The notes beneath the pieces were generated by a model, which had not been told where the DNA came from, did not search any database, and worked only from the letters and a program-made list of their open reading frames with translations. A stretch of 64,000 nucleotides of DNA from an uncultured Nitrosospira sp. (GTDB lineage Bacteria > Nitrospirota > Nitrospiria > Nitrospirales > Nitrospiraceae): NCBI GenBank assembly GCA_900696515.1, contig CAADGK010000016.1, positions 43,347 through 107,346 of the forward strand, given 5' to 3'. Position 1 is the first letter of the stretch, and each line of letters begins with the position of its first letter. The position numbers and the translations under genes were made by a program. Of the stretch, positions 15,715-25,132 are shown one piece after another.

Positions 15715-16425
15715 TTACTCTGTCGGAGGATGGTCCAAGAGTTTGTATCCAAGCGTCTTGACCGAAACGATCGCCTCATTGAGGAGCGGCACCTTCACTT
15801 TCAACCGACGGATATGGACGTCGACGGTTCGCGTGGTCCCATAGTAGTCATATCCCCACACTTCATTGAGGAGCACCTCGCGCGTCAATACGCGCCCGGG
15901 GTGACGCAACAGATATTCCAATAATCCGAACTCTTTTGCCGTGAGCGGCACCTCCGTCCCGGTTACCCTCACTTCGTGTCGTGTCAGATCGATCGTCAAC
16001 GCCCCATACGTTCCGGAGGTCGGCTTCTGATCGGCATTCCGTTCCAATCGGCGGAAGAGTGATTTGATCCGTGCGACGAGTGTCTTGGGGCTGAAGGGCT
16101 TCGTCACATAGTCATCGGCACCCAGTTCGAGCCCAACGATCGTGTCCGCCTCTTCCGCTTTGGCCGTCAGCATGAGGATCGGCAGCATCGCCGTATTGGG
16201 AATCGAACGCAGCCGTTTACACACCTCGAGACCATCGAGCTCCGGGAGCATGAGATCCAGGACCACCAGATCGGGTTTGTCTTCTTTGGCTTTCTTGATT
16301 GCCTCGACTCCATTCAGTGCCGTGATCGTTCGAAATCCCTCCTTTTCCAAGTAATGTGTGACAAGCTGCGCGATCTCCGGCTCATCTTCAACAACCAGGA
16401 TTTTCTTACGCGTGCTGTTACCCAT
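15715..16425 (-). CDS. phoB: PhoB-like OmpR-family response regulator
   Basis: 236 aa from ATG 16425; the frame is open further but only with a TTG start. Receiver domain: ILVVEDEPEIAQLV, phospho-acceptor in LVVLDLMLPELDG, Lys in VTKPFSP. C-terminal winged helix: LTAKEFGLLEYLLRHPGRVLTREVLL and DVHIRRLKVKV. Position behind phoU makes it the obvious candidate for binding the Pho boxes of this window. No PhoR-type histidine kinase is encoded in the window. No Pho box precedes it. Confidence 0.9.
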   Translation of the reverse strand: MGNSTRKKILVVEDEPEIAQLVTHYLEKEGFRTITALNGVEAIKKAKEDKPDLVVLDLMLPELDGLEVCKRLRSIPNTAMLPILMLTAKAEEADTIVGLELGADDYVTKPFSPKTLVARIKSLFRRLERNADQKPTSGTYGALTIDLTRHEVRVTGTEVPLTAKEFGLLEYLLRHPGRVLTREVLLNEVWGYDYYGTTRTVDVHIRRLKVKVPLLNEAIVSVKTLGYKLLDHPPTE

Positions 16426-16569
16426 TGGATGAGTCTGCGGGTAATGGAAAGAATAGAGAGTCAAACCGACAGCGTGCCATGCAACCTATTCTGTATTCGT
16501 GTGAGAAGACCCATGGGAGTCGCTCAGTAAGACGTATCCTCACCGGTATCTACCACGATGGCGATAGTC

Positions 16570-17247
16570 TCAGCGTTCGGGAACCGCCGGTGGTGATGTA
16601 TGCCGAATGATCTTGCCTTCCACCAGATAAACCACCAGTTCGGCAATATTCGTGGCATGATCAGCCACTCGTTCGAGCGACTTGGCGATAAAGCTCAAGC
16701 GAATGGCACGCGAAATCGTATGCGGATTCTCCACCATGAAGGAAAGGAGTTCTCGAAACAACTGTTCCATGAGATCATCAACCGTGTCATCATCGATGAT
16801 CACTTTCCTGGCCAGCTTGGCATCTTCCTTGACGAAAGCGTCGATGCTTTCCTTCACCATCACCCGAGCCAGGTTTCCCATCCGTGGGATATCGATGTAG
16901 GGCTTGAGCTGCGGTTCCTCGTTCAACTCGATGGCGCGCTCACAGATGCTCTCCGAGAGGTCGCTGATCCGTTCGAGCTCCGTGGACAACTTCATTGCTG
17001 TTGTCACGAGCCTCAAATCTCGTGCTGCCGGCTGGTGAAGCGCCAGCAATTGGATGCAGGCCTCATCAATCTCCACATCCATCGCGTTCACCTTGTGGTC
17101 TCGCTCGATCACGCGACAGGCCAGGGCCGAATCCCGGTTGACCAGCGCGGTCAGCGCCTTGTCGATCTGGTCTTCGGCTAATCCGGCCATCCGTGCCAGT
17201 TTCGTCTTTAGCTCGGCGAGTTCTTCGTCGAAATGTCGTTGAATCAT
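16570..17247 (-). CDS. phoU: Phosphate-signalling protein PhoU
   Basis: 225 aa all-helical protein with two PhoU repeats: MIQRHFDEELAELKTKL at the start, then ITTAMKLSTELERISDLSESI-like first repeat (LVTTAMKLSTELERISDLS) and the second ending AKSLERVADHATNIAELVVY. It negatively controls Pho signalling and Pst activity when phosphate is ample. ATG 17247 sits 5 bp upstream of the pstB stop. Confidence 0.95.
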   Translation of the reverse strand: MIQRHFDEELAELKTKLARMAGLAEDQIDKALTALVNRDSALACRVIERDHKVNAMDVEIDEACIQLLALHQPAARDLRLVTTAMKLSTELERISDLSESICERAIELNEEPQLKPYIDIPRMGNLARVMVKESIDAFVKEDAKLARKVIIDDDTVDDLMEQLFRELLSFMVENPHTISRAIRLSFIAKSLERVADHATNIAELVVYLVEGKIIRHTSPPAVPER

Positions 17248-17251
17248 GGCT

Positions 17252-18130
17252 TCACCCAAATCGTCCGGTGATATAGTCCTCAGTCTGCTTATTCGAGGGA
17301 TTCGTGAATACCTGCTTGGTAAGACCGAACTCGATCAGCCGTCCGAGATACATGAACGCGGTGCAATCCGACACGCGCGCCGCTTGCTGCATGTTGTGCG
17401 TCACGATGACGACGGTCAATTCCTTCTTGAGGGAAAACAACAATTCTTCGATGATCCCGGTGGCGATCGGATCCAGCGCCGAGCAGGGTTCGTCCATCAA
17501 AAGCACGTCGGGCTTCACCGCGAGCGCCCGTGCGATGCAAAGCCGTTGCTGCTGCCCTCCGGACAACCCGAGCGCACTCTTATGGAGTCGGTCCTTCACC
17601 TCTTCCCAGAGACCTGCCCCGCGAAGGCTGTGTTCCACGATCTCGTCCAACACCGCCCGATTCTTCAAACCTTGCAATCGCGGTCCGTACGCCACATTTT
17701 CATGAATCGATTTCGGGAAGGGATTGGATTTTTGAAAGACCATCCCGACACGTTTTCGAAGATCGGTGATGTCGATCATGGGATCGAAGATATCCACGTG
17801 ATCCATGAGGATCTGCCCGTCATGTCGAGCCCCTTCGATAAGATCATTGAGGCGATTCATGCAGCGGAGCAATGTCGACTTCCCGCACCCGGACGGCCCA
17901 ATGAACGCCGTCACTTGATGTTCGGGAATATCCATGTTGATTTTAAACAGTGCTTGGACCGGCCCATAATAAAAGTTGAAGTCCTGTACCCGGAGCTTCG
18001 GTTTTCCGGAAGCGCCGGGATGAGGCTGTACGGTGGAATCAGGATAGTCCATGCTCTCCATCTCCAATGGGGGAATAGCCGGTGGAAGGGTCATGACACT
18101 GGACTTCACCTCATACTGCTGATCCAGCAT
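17252..18130 (-). CDS. pstB: Phosphate ABC transporter ATPase PstB
   Basis: 292 aa. Walker [10 protein letters not shown] near residue 78, signature [15 protein letters not shown], Walker [15 protein letters not shown], and H-loop [15 protein letters not shown]. About 45 extra N-terminal residues precede the usual domain; the start is supported by GAGGAGG before the ATG. It overlaps the end of pstA by 20 bp. Confidence 0.96.
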   Translation of the reverse strand: MLDQQYEVKSSVMTLPPAIPPLEMESMDYPDSTVQPHPGASGKPKLRVQDFNFYYGPVQALFKINMDIPEHQVTAFIGPSGCGKSTLLRCMNRLNDLIEGARHDGQILMDHVDIFDPMIDITDLRKRVGMVFQKSNPFPKSIHENVAYGPRLQGLKNRAVLDEIVEHSLRGAGLWEEVKDRLHKSALGLSGGQQQRLCIARALAVKPDVLLMDEPCSALDPIATGIIEELLFSLKKELTVVIVTHNMQQAARVSDCTAFMYLGRLIEFGLTKQVFTNPSNKQTEDYITGRFG

Positions 18131-19526
18131 ATTTCCTCCTCATGCGATTTCGCAAGACGATTCCGGTCAAATTCAGCGTCACCACCACAAGAATCAACAC
18201 CAACGTGGTCACATAGACCATGGGCTTGGCAGCCTCGACGTTCGGCGATTGAAACCCCACGTCATAAATATGAAACCCCAAGTGCATGAACTTCCGGTCC
18301 AAATGAAGAAACGGCCAGGTCCAGTCGATCGGCATGGCCGGCGCCAGTTTCACCACACCCGTCAACATCAAGGGAGCGACTTCTCCGGCCGCACGAGCCA
18401 TGGCCAGAATCAGTCCGGTCAGAATGCCGGGCAGCGCCGTGGGAAGCACGACTTTCCATATCGTTTCCCATTTGGTTGCACCCAATCCGATCGACCCTTC
18501 TCGGTACTCCCGCGGCACAGCTGCGAGCCCCTCCTCCGTTGCGACAATCACGACGGGAACAGTTAACAGCGCCAATGTGAGCGAGGCCCAGAGAATGCCC
18601 CCTGTGCCGAAGGTCGGAGTCGGCAGCCGGTCGGAAAACCACAGGGAGTCGATCGTCCCGCCGACACCATATACAAAAAACCCCAACCCGAATACACCGA
18701 AGACGATCGACGGCACCCCGGCCAGATTATTCACCGCGATGCGCACGATTCGGACGATCGCCCCTTGACGGGCATATTCTCTGAGGTATAACGCTCCGAT
18801 CACGCCGAATGGGGTCACTATGAGGCTCATGATCAGCACCATCATCACGGTGCCGAAGATGGCCGGAAAAATTCCGCCCTCCGTGTTGGCCTCTCGTGGT
18901 TCCGTGGTCAACACCATCCAGACGTTCCCCGCATAGACCCACACCTTCTCCCACGTGGCCAGCGCATTCGGACGCAAGACCCGCACGACTTGACTCAATC
19001 CGATGGGTTTTTCTCTGCCATTGGCATCCGCCACGAGCACCGTGTAGAGGCTCTCCGCTTCGCTCCCTTCGGCCTGCCGAAGCAGAGAGGGAAGCGATTG
19101 CCACACCGGTTCGCTCCCCTCCGCCACGGACTGATCTTCTTTGCTCAGCATCCGAAGCCGGCCGTAGAAATTCCCCCATTCACGCCGCTCTACCATCACA
19201 AGGTCGGCGGGCGTGGCTCGTTCGACGATCTGATTTGTGTCGATCCATCGATAATCGAGCCCGTAGAGATCACGATTGCCTATTTTCATCCTGATTCGCG
19301 GGATCCCTTTCGGACTCACTTCCTCACCCGCCAACTGTCCGATCACATGCTTTCCGTCTTTCAGCGTCAATTCGACGAGATCAGCCGGCCAGAAATACCC
19401 GAACCCATTCATCAGGATAAGAACTAGAAGTCCTCCGATCATCAGCAGCGACAGAGACAGCCCTGCCCCGCAGCCCCAAATGAAGAACTCCCCGCTTGCC
19501 ATGAATTGCCTGACCCACTGTTTCAT
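18111..19526 (-). CDS. pstA: Phosphate ABC transporter permease PstA, enlarged
   Basis: 471 aa, against about 280-300 in E. coli. A first membrane helix ([19 protein letters not shown]) is followed by a roughly 180-residue soluble insert ([18 protein letters not shown] to [15 protein letters not shown]), then the permease core from about residue 221. The EAA loop reads [21 protein letters not shown]. The insert seems to face the periplasm between helix 1 and helix 2. PstC carries a comparable insert, so the pair may form an external module. Confidence 0.93.
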   Translation of the reverse strand: MKQWVRQFMASGEFFIWGCGAGLSLSLLMIGGLLVLILMNGFGYFWPADLVELTLKDGKHVIGQLAGEEVSPKGIPRIRMKIGNRDLYGLDYRWIDTNQIVERATPADLVMVERREWGNFYGRLRMLSKEDQSVAEGSEPVWQSLPSLLRQAEGSEAESLYTVLVADANGREKPIGLSQVVRVLRPNALATWEKVWVYAGNVWMVLTTEPREANTEGGIFPAIFGTVMMVLIMSLIVTPFGVIGALYLREYARQGAIVRIVRIAVNNLAGVPSIVFGVFGLGFFVYGVGGTIDSLWFSDRLPTPTFGTGGILWASLTLALLTVPVVIVATEEGLAAVPREYREGSIGLGATKWETIWKVVLPTALPGILTGLILAMARAAGEVAPLMLTGVVKLAPAMPIDWTWPFLHLDRKFMHLGFHIYDVGFQSPNVEAAKPMVYVTTLVLILVVVTLNLTGIVLRNRMRRKYAGSAV

Positions 19527-19622
19527 TGAATCACTCGCCCACCGGCATGGCCGGCTCCATCCCCGAGGCCTGCTTTGTTTCGTCTCATCTCGACGCTGGC
19601 CTTCTGACCACGACGCCTGTGC

Positions 19623-21944
19623 CTAGAACTGGCTATACTTCTCCCTAAGTCGCTGTCGAACAAGCTCCGCAACCGTGTTGAGCAAAAAAGTCGCCACGAA
19701 GAGGAGCAATCCCGCCAAAAAAAGCGTGCGATAGAGGGTCCCCCCGTGCGGCGCCTCCGGAATCTCCACGGCAATATTCGCGGACAGTGTCCGAAATCCA
19801 TTGAACAAGCTCCAGTCCATGATGGGCGTGTTTCCCGTCGCCATTAAGACGATCATGGTTTCGCCGACCGCTCGGCCTAGTCCGATCATGAGGGCTGAGA
19901 AGATGCCGGGACTGGCTGAGATCAGGACAAGATAGATCAGTGTCTGCCAGCGCGTCGCTCCGAGCGCCAGGGATCCAGCAATGAGATTCTTGGGGACATT
20001 GGTCAAGGCCTCTTCCGAGATACTGTAGATAATCGGAATAATGGCGAACCCCATGGCAACACCGACGACAATCGCATTGCGCTGGTCATAGTTCAGGCCC
20101 AGGTGGGTCTGAAGCCACGGTTTATAATGGCCATCGAACAAGAAGGAATCCCACCAGGCGTTCATCGCCAAGCATCCGCCGACTACCGCAATGATGACCG
20201 GTATCATGAGAAATGCTTCGACGCCGGGCCGGATTCGATGCCGAAGGGACGCGGGCAGCAGCAGAAAGAGGCCGGCGGAAACGGCAACGGCAACGGGGGT
20301 CAACAAGACCATGCCGGCCATCGCGGGAAAGTTTCGCTCCAGCACCGGGGCGAACCAGAGTCCGGCCAGGAATCCGAGGACCACCGTCGGGAGCGCCGCC
20401 ATGATTTCAATGGTCGGCTTGATCTTAGCTCGATAATCCGGATGCATGAACATGGAGGTGTAAATCGCGGCTAATACGGCCAACGGCACGGCGAGGAGCA
20501 CCGCATAGAACGTGCCCTTCACTGTCCCAAAGATCAGCGGAGTCAAGCTGAACTTGGCTTCGAAGTCATCCGACCCGCTCGAGGACTGCCACACCAACTC
20601 CGGCCGCTCATAGCCCTCGTACATCACAGGTGAAAACAGGGTCGCTAGAGTAATTTCCGGATAGGGATTATCAATGTGGTAACGGATCAGCTGATTCGTG
20701 TCGGTCAGACTGATCACCCCATCCGCCTTGGGTGAAAAGTACGTATTGCGAAGGGTCCCCTGTCGCGGCGTGAGCGTGAGCAAGGTCTGTGCAGATGTCG
20801 AGTGGTGCAGCCGGATTCCGCCGTCAGCATCGGACGTAATAAAGCCCTTATCGCGCTGTGAAATCGTAATATCGGTCACGGCACTCTGATGAGGGCGAAA
20901 CCGATGGACCGCCGTCATGTGGGTCTGATTCGTTCCTGCATGTTCCCGCACAGGCATCCACACGACCACTTGCCCGGCCGCATCGCCGACGACAAGACTC
21001 CGGTCTCCCATTAGATACGCCAACGCGGTAATCGCCTGGTCTGGTCCGGATGCCTGTGTCGTCTCGGCAAGAAGAGGCTTGTCCGCATCCCGAAGATCGA
21101 AATGGTAGACCTTGCCGTTCGCCGTGCCGACGGCAAGAAGCTCCGCCCGGCTTGCAAGCGTGAGCGCCGTCACCCTACCGGCGATGTTGGGAGTCAGATC
21201 AACCTGCGTAGCCGACGCGGAGGTTGTTCCATCTGGGCGCGAGACGCTGCGGCTGGTAGTCAGCCAGAGATGCTGGTCTTCCAGCAGAGCGGCAACCCGC
21301 ACCTCGGCATCCGTGCTCTGATAAGCCAGCTTGGTAATCGCCTGTGGAGCCGGTGCCGCAGCTATGGGAGTCCCCACCGTGACCGCTGAAGCGATCGAAC
21401 GGTCTTGGTCATGAAAGTCCTGCGTAAATTCAATCGTGACGGGGATCATACGCCCGTCCCCCGTGCCTATGGCAAGATTGTGTCCCTTCCCCAAGGCTCG
21501 TGCCAATGTGGTGACGGAGCCATCCGGTAGCAAACCTCGTGCAGGCACTTTGGATATAGCAGCCGTGCCTTCCCCTAGAAAGACAAACTCCAAGGAGTCA
21601 TCCCGCAGCACATAGGCAAGCTCTTGATGCTCGTCAATGCCGATGAGAGCTGAGGTTACCGGATGCTCGATCGGAGAAAGGGCAACGGGTTCGTTCAGCG
21701 TTGCCTGGGTCGGAAGGAAGAGCGGGATGACTTCCTTGACGAGAAAGACACACATCCCGAGAATGCAGAGGATAATGCTGACCCCGCCTGTCTTGATGAT
21801 GACGCGGGTGATTCCATCGGTCAAGGACCTGATTTGGCGTCGAGTAAAAACCCCCTCCCCGAACGCCGAGGCCGACGTGGGCCCCCGGCCTGGGGAGGGT
21901 TCTCCTTGAAGCACCGGTGATGGAGTGAGCGGTGGCACGTTCAT
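19623..21944 (-). CDS. pstC: Phosphate ABC transporter permease PstC with inserted beta-propeller
   Basis: 773 aa from ATG 21944, chosen for AAGG seven bases upstream. Helix 1 is GGVSIILCILGMCVFLV. Residues about 80-440 form a WD40-like propeller: blades such as LLAVGTANGKVYHFDLRD, SLVVGDAAGQVVVWMPV and KGFITSDADGGIRLHHS. The permease core begins near residue 465 with the EAA loop NLIAGSLALGATRWQTLIYLV. Long PstC proteins exist in Pseudomonas and relatives. The first 25 residues lie over a DNA palindrome and may not be ancestral. Confidence 0.93.
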   Translation of the reverse strand: MNVPPLTPSPVLQGEPSPGRGPTSASAFGEGVFTRRQIRSLTDGITRVIIKTGGVSIILCILGMCVFLVKEVIPLFLPTQATLNEPVALSPIEHPVTSALIGIDEHQELAYVLRDDSLEFVFLGEGTAAISKVPARGLLPDGSVTTLARALGKGHNLAIGTGDGRMIPVTIEFTQDFHDQDRSIASAVTVGTPIAAAPAPQAITKLAYQSTDAEVRVAALLEDQHLWLTTSRSVSRPDGTTSASATQVDLTPNIAGRVTALTLASRAELLAVGTANGKVYHFDLRDADKPLLAETTQASGPDQAITALAYLMGDRSLVVGDAAGQVVVWMPVREHAGTNQTHMTAVHRFRPHQSAVTDITISQRDKGFITSDADGGIRLHHSTSAQTLLTLTPRQGTLRNTYFSPKADGVISLTDTNQLIRYHIDNPYPEITLATLFSPVMYEGYERPELVWQSSSGSDDFEAKFSLTPLIFGTVKGTFYAVLLAVPLAVLAAIYTSMFMHPDYRAKIKPTIEIMAALPTVVLGFLAGLWFAPVLERNFPAMAGMVLLTPVAVAVSAGLFLLLPASLRHRIRPGVEAFLMIPVIIAVVGGCLAMNAWWDSFLFDGHYKPWLQTHLGLNYDQRNAIVVGVAMGFAIIPIIYSISEEALTNVPKNLIAGSLALGATRWQTLIYLVLISASPGIFSALMIGLGRAVGETMIVLMATGNTPIMDWSLFNGFRTLSANIAVEIPEAPHGGTLYRTLFLAGLLLFVATFLLNTVAELVRQRLREKYSQF
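21853..21899. repeat. Palindromic element inside the pstC 5' end
   Basis: CCCTCCCC and GGGGAGGG arms, 8 bp each, enclose 31 bp. In the pstC frame it encodes a Pro/Gly-rich stretch (VLQGEPSPGRGPTSASAFGE), of the kind produced when an intergenic palindromic repeat is read through as protein. Confidence 0.4.
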
Positions 21945-22059
21945 GAGCTGACCTTCGTCCATCCTTCCAACATCCAGACCGTACACACTTGAAAAAATCC
22001 CGCGTGGTCATCATCTTCCGGACGATCACCCCACACACCGAACAATCGACTTCGGAGGG

Positions 22060-23067
22060 CTACTCGATCTTCGGCAATTCCTTCTCAATCACGCTCTGTG
22101 GCAGCGGGAAAAACCCGTCCTTGATGACGATGGCCTGCCCTTCCTTGCTATAAATAAACTTGATGAATTCTTTCACCAGCGGATCAAGCGGCTTATTCGG
22201 CGCCTTATTGACGTAGACCAATAAATGCCGCCACAGAGGATAGGATCCGTTCATGGCATTGGTCTGTGTTGGGGCCACAAAGGGCGCCCCATCCTTTTCC
22301 GCTAGCGGAAGGACTCGTACGCCTGACGTCAAGTACCCAATGCCGCTATAGCCGATGCCGGCCGGATCTTCCGTAATACCTTGCACCACGGAAGCGGAAC
22401 CAGGCTGTTCCTTGACTTCATCCTTGTAATCCCCGTTCTTCAGCGCAAACTCCTTGAAAAATCCATAGGTGCCGGATGCCGAGTTGCGGCCATAAATGCT
22501 GATGGGCGAGGCTCCCACTTCACTAGTCACTCCTACCTGGCTCCACCGTTCCAGATTCTGCTGCGCGCCGAATCGGCGCGTCTTCGAGAAGATCGCGTCA
22601 ACCTGAGCCATCGTCAATCCCTGGACTGAATTGTCCTTATTGACATACACAGCCAATGCATCAATAGCCACCGGGAATGCGGTGGGTTTATACCGGAATT
22701 TTCTCTCGAAGGAATCGATCTCCGTGCTTTTCATGGCTCGGGACATTGGTCCAAGCTGAGCCGTGCCTTCGATCAAAGCCGGTGGCGCAGTGCTGGATCC
22801 CTTACCCTCGATTTGGATCTTGACACTTGGATACTGCTTGCGAAATCCTTCGGCCCAGAGTGTCATCAGATTGTTGAGCGTATCTGAACCGATACTATTG
22901 ACATTGCCGGTCACCCCGGTGACTTTCACATAGCCTTTTAAAGCAGGATCCAGCACGATTGCGTCATCGGCATAGACCGACGGGATAGCCGAAACAAGGG
23001 CTCCAAACAGGATGAAACAGGAGAGTCCAGACCTGGTGGTGGATATTTTCATAGCCAGTCCTTTCAT
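22060..23067 (-). CDS. pstS: High-affinity phosphate-binding protein PstS
   Basis: 335 aa periplasmic receptor for the PstCAB transporter. Signal peptide around LSCFILFGALVSAIPSVYA. Phosphate-site regions are visible: SIGSDTLNNLMTLWAEGF, GSSTAPPALIEGTAQLGPMSR and GRNSASGTYGFFKEFAL. Start taken at ATG 23067 (GAGGTG upstream); ATG 23052 with AAGGA is nearly as good. It is first in the operon pstS-pstC-pstA-pstB-phoU, behind a strong Pho box. Confidence 0.95.
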   Translation of the reverse strand: MKGLAMKISTTRSGLSCFILFGALVSAIPSVYADDAIVLDPALKGYVKVTGVTGNVNSIGSDTLNNLMTLWAEGFRKQYPSVKIQIEGKGSSTAPPALIEGTAQLGPMSRAMKSTEIDSFERKFRYKPTAFPVAIDALAVYVNKDNSVQGLTMAQVDAIFSKTRRFGAQQNLERWSQVGVTSEVGASPISIYGRNSASGTYGFFKEFALKNGDYKDEVKEQPGSASVVQGITEDPAGIGYSGIGYLTSGVRVLPLAEKDGAPFVAPTQTNAMNGSYPLWRHLLVYVNKAPNKPLDPLVKEFIKFIYSKEGQAIVIKDGFFPLPQSVIEKELPKIE

Positions 23068-23091
23068 AATCACACACCTCTAGCTTCCGAC

Positions 23092-23146
23092 ACTCTAACC
23101 CCGTCTTATTGCGATCAGGTTACGAGCGTGTTACATACGTGTTACA
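23092..23146 (-). promoter_or_regulatory. Pho box and -10 for the pst operon
   Basis: Minus-strand units TGTAACA (23140-23146), TGTAACA (23129-23135), CGTAACC (23118-23124), CGCAATA (23107-23113), all at 11-bp period. Nine bases later is TAGAGT (23092-23097). Two identical adjacent units make this the reference site for the set. Confidence 0.85.
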
Positions 23147-23180
23147 TGTAAAGCATCGAGACAGAATTCTGCTTTTGCTC

Positions 23181-23206
23181 GAGGGGCAGGACCTTGCCTG
23201 CCCCTC
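23181..23206. terminator. Hairpin behind the porin gene
   Basis: GAGGGGCAGG and CCTGCCCCTC form a perfect 10-bp stem with a 6-nt loop, starting 7 bp after the porin stop codon. There is no T run, so efficiency is uncertain; it also separates the porin from the pst promoter. Confidence 0.55.
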
Positions 23207-23212
23207 TCATAC

Positions 23213-24559
23213 CTAGAAGTTATATTGCAGCTGGGTCCTGACAATATCGCCTTCGCGAATGTTATAGGGCGCAGTCTGGGTGTCCGTGCGTCTACTCCGC
23301 GCATAGGCAATCGTGAACTCTAACGATTTCGCGATTTGCCACTCCATCCCGACTTCCCACTCCCGGACGACATTATATGGTGAATTGGTCCGATGCTTCT
23401 TTCCGCCACTGTATTCCTGATACCGCACGTAGGGAATCAGACTGGTCAACCAGGGCTTATTCACGTCCCACTTATACATCCCCTGGACATAGCCGCCCTG
23501 GATGTCCCCCTCCACCACGCGTGTTCGGGTCGCGTTCAACTCCGGGCCATTGCCCCAGTTCCACTCTGCTTGGAACCCGATCGGTTGCGGATACAGCACA
23601 AAGTGGACACCGACCCGCTCGTCGAGAATGTTCCCATTATTTTCCCGGCCGATAGCAGAACCACCTGTCGTCAATGGAGACGTCGCGCCCACATTGAACG
23701 ATCCCCGATAGGCATCGACGCCGAACTGAATGATCTGCCCATAGGGTAATTCCATGGGATAGGTGGCATGCAGGACGACATGTTTATTGTCATTCCGCTC
23801 CGACACATTAAGGGTTTGGCCGTTGTAAACCCCAACGCCCAAGACACCATAGTCTCCCGATCCCTTGAGGCCCGAGTCGACCAGTTTCTTAAATAGTTTC
23901 CTGGTCTCCTTAGGCGTGTAGTAGAGAAACAATCCGAGGTCTCGCTCACCGTTCACCGCGCTATTGAGGGCATCATCTCGGTCGAACGCAAGTCGATTCT
24001 GACTGGACTGCAGATTCGCAAACCCAAACGGGACCTTTGATTGCCCGACGCGAACCCGCAATTCTTTTTCCTCAAAGAACAGGAACGGTATAGGCATGAA
24101 GACATCGGCATAGGCATCGCGAAGTTGGACAAAGTGATTACTCTGATCGCCAGTTGTGCCAGGGACAGATCCCGCGAATTCCGGCTGGATATAGAAGGAG
24201 AGCCAATCCGTGATATCACCTGAAAAAACAAGGCGGACCCGGCGGAAGGCAAAGCCGGTGTTATCCCGAATGGTGTTATCGTACTCGCTCCGTATTGATT
24301 TATCTCCTGGCAGGTATGTATAGCGGGCTTGTACGTACCCACGTATGCTGATCTTGTCGAACCATTTCTTGATCGCGGCCTTCTCGGCGATAATCGCATC
24401 GTCTCGTTCATGCTCAGCTTTCAGCTTGAGCCATTCTTCCTTCGTAATCTGGCCCTTCTCATACAGGAGATCTTCAACATTGGCCTGGGCTATAGTGGCC
24501 GTGAAGATCACTCCGAAACTAATCGCGCACAAGACGCTTACCAACCCCCATTTCTTCAT
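23213..24559 (-). CDS. OprO/OprP-family phosphate-selective porin
   Basis: 448 aa outer-membrane beta-barrel. Signal peptide MKKWGLVSVLCAISFGVIFT to AQA; then a short coiled segment (EKGQITKEEWLKLKAEHERDDAII) seen in this family; then barrel strands from ISIRGYVQARYTYL, ending in the aromatic C-terminal strand VRTQLQYNF. Anion-selective trimers of this family bring phosphate or polyphosphate across the outer membrane. Strong ribosome binding site (GGAGGAGG). A Pho box precedes it, which favours the phosphate role. Confidence 0.9.
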   Translation of the reverse strand: MKKWGLVSVLCAISFGVIFTATIAQANVEDLLYEKGQITKEEWLKLKAEHERDDAIIAEKAAIKKWFDKISIRGYVQARYTYLPGDKSIRSEYDNTIRDNTGFAFRRVRLVFSGDITDWLSFYIQPEFAGSVPGTTGDQSNHFVQLRDAYADVFMPIPFLFFEEKELRVRVGQSKVPFGFANLQSSQNRLAFDRDDALNSAVNGERDLGLFLYYTPKETRKLFKKLVDSGLKGSGDYGVLGVGVYNGQTLNVSERNDNKHVVLHATYPMELPYGQIIQFGVDAYRGSFNVGATSPLTTGGSAIGRENNGNILDERVGVHFVLYPQPIGFQAEWNWGNGPELNATRTRVVEGDIQGGYVQGMYKWDVNKPWLTSLIPYVRYQEYSGGKKHRTNSPYNVVREWEVGMEWQIAKSLEFTIAYARSRRTDTQTAPYNIREGDIVRTQLQYNF

Positions 24560-24600
24560 TCAGCTACCTCCTCCATTAGTCGTGTATGGAACCGAGAGAG

Positions 24601-24655
24601 GATATAGTTGATGAACGTTAAGTTGATGCTACGGTGTTGTTACACCCTTGTTAAA
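24601..24655 (-). promoter_or_regulatory. Pho box and -10 for the porin
   Basis: Minus-strand units TTTAACA (24649-24655), TGTAACA (24638-24644), CGTAGCA (24627-24633), CTTAACG (24616-24622), at 11-bp period. A 9-bp spacer precedes TATATC (24601-24606). Confidence 0.8.
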
Positions 24656-24676
24656 TTCGCTACGATCTAAGCCACC

Positions 24677-25114
24677 ATGGCACCAGATTCCCCGAACGCG
24701 CAGGATCAGAACCAAACTGAACCACCCTTGTGGTCCATCGGCATCGTCATGATGATCATTCTGCTCGCACCGCTTATCCTGTACTCGTTTGCTCCGGCCG
24801 GTCCTATTCGTGAAGGCGACACCGTCTTTTCGGACGGCCAACAGCGCGCGACGTTCGCCACACCGACTGCGTCTCCGTCTCTTCAGCCTGACGAGACTTG
24901 TCTGCTTGATCCCAACAGTCCATTGATCGTGATCGAGAATTCAGGGGGTGAGCCGGATGGTGTGATCAAAGCAGAGGTGCAGGGGAGCCCGTCAGTCGAG
25001 TGGCCGTTTTGTCCGGTACATGCTGAAGTACGGCTCAGCCTGCATCAGGTCTTTCAAAAGCCGGCCGCGCTGGGAACGGTGCGGGACACGCTGGTGCGCT
25101 GGTTTGGCAGGTAG
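24677..25114 (+). CDS. Hypothetical membrane-anchored protein
   Basis: 145 aa starting MAPDSPNAQDQNQTEPPLWS. One transmembrane segment (IVMMIILLAPLILYSFA, residues about 23-40) is followed by a periplasmic domain with two cysteines (ETCLLDPN and WPFCPVHAEVRL). No family recognised. It is divergent from the porin; only 20 bp separate its ATG from the outermost Pho unit, and no ribosome binding site is evident, so it may be leaderless. Confidence 0.6.
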   Translation: MAPDSPNAQDQNQTEPPLWSIGIVMMIILLAPLILYSFAPAGPIREGDTVFSDGQQRATFATPTASPSLQPDETCLLDPNSPLIVIENSGGEPDGVIKAEVQGSPSVEWPFCPVHAEVRLSLHQVFQKPAALGTVRDTLVRWFGR

Positions 25115-25132
25115 AAACTGTCAGACTGCGAG

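Noticed and set aside
17246..18289. 347-codon open frame on the plus strand
   Set aside because: Antisense to pstB and the pstA end, which have unmistakable motifs.
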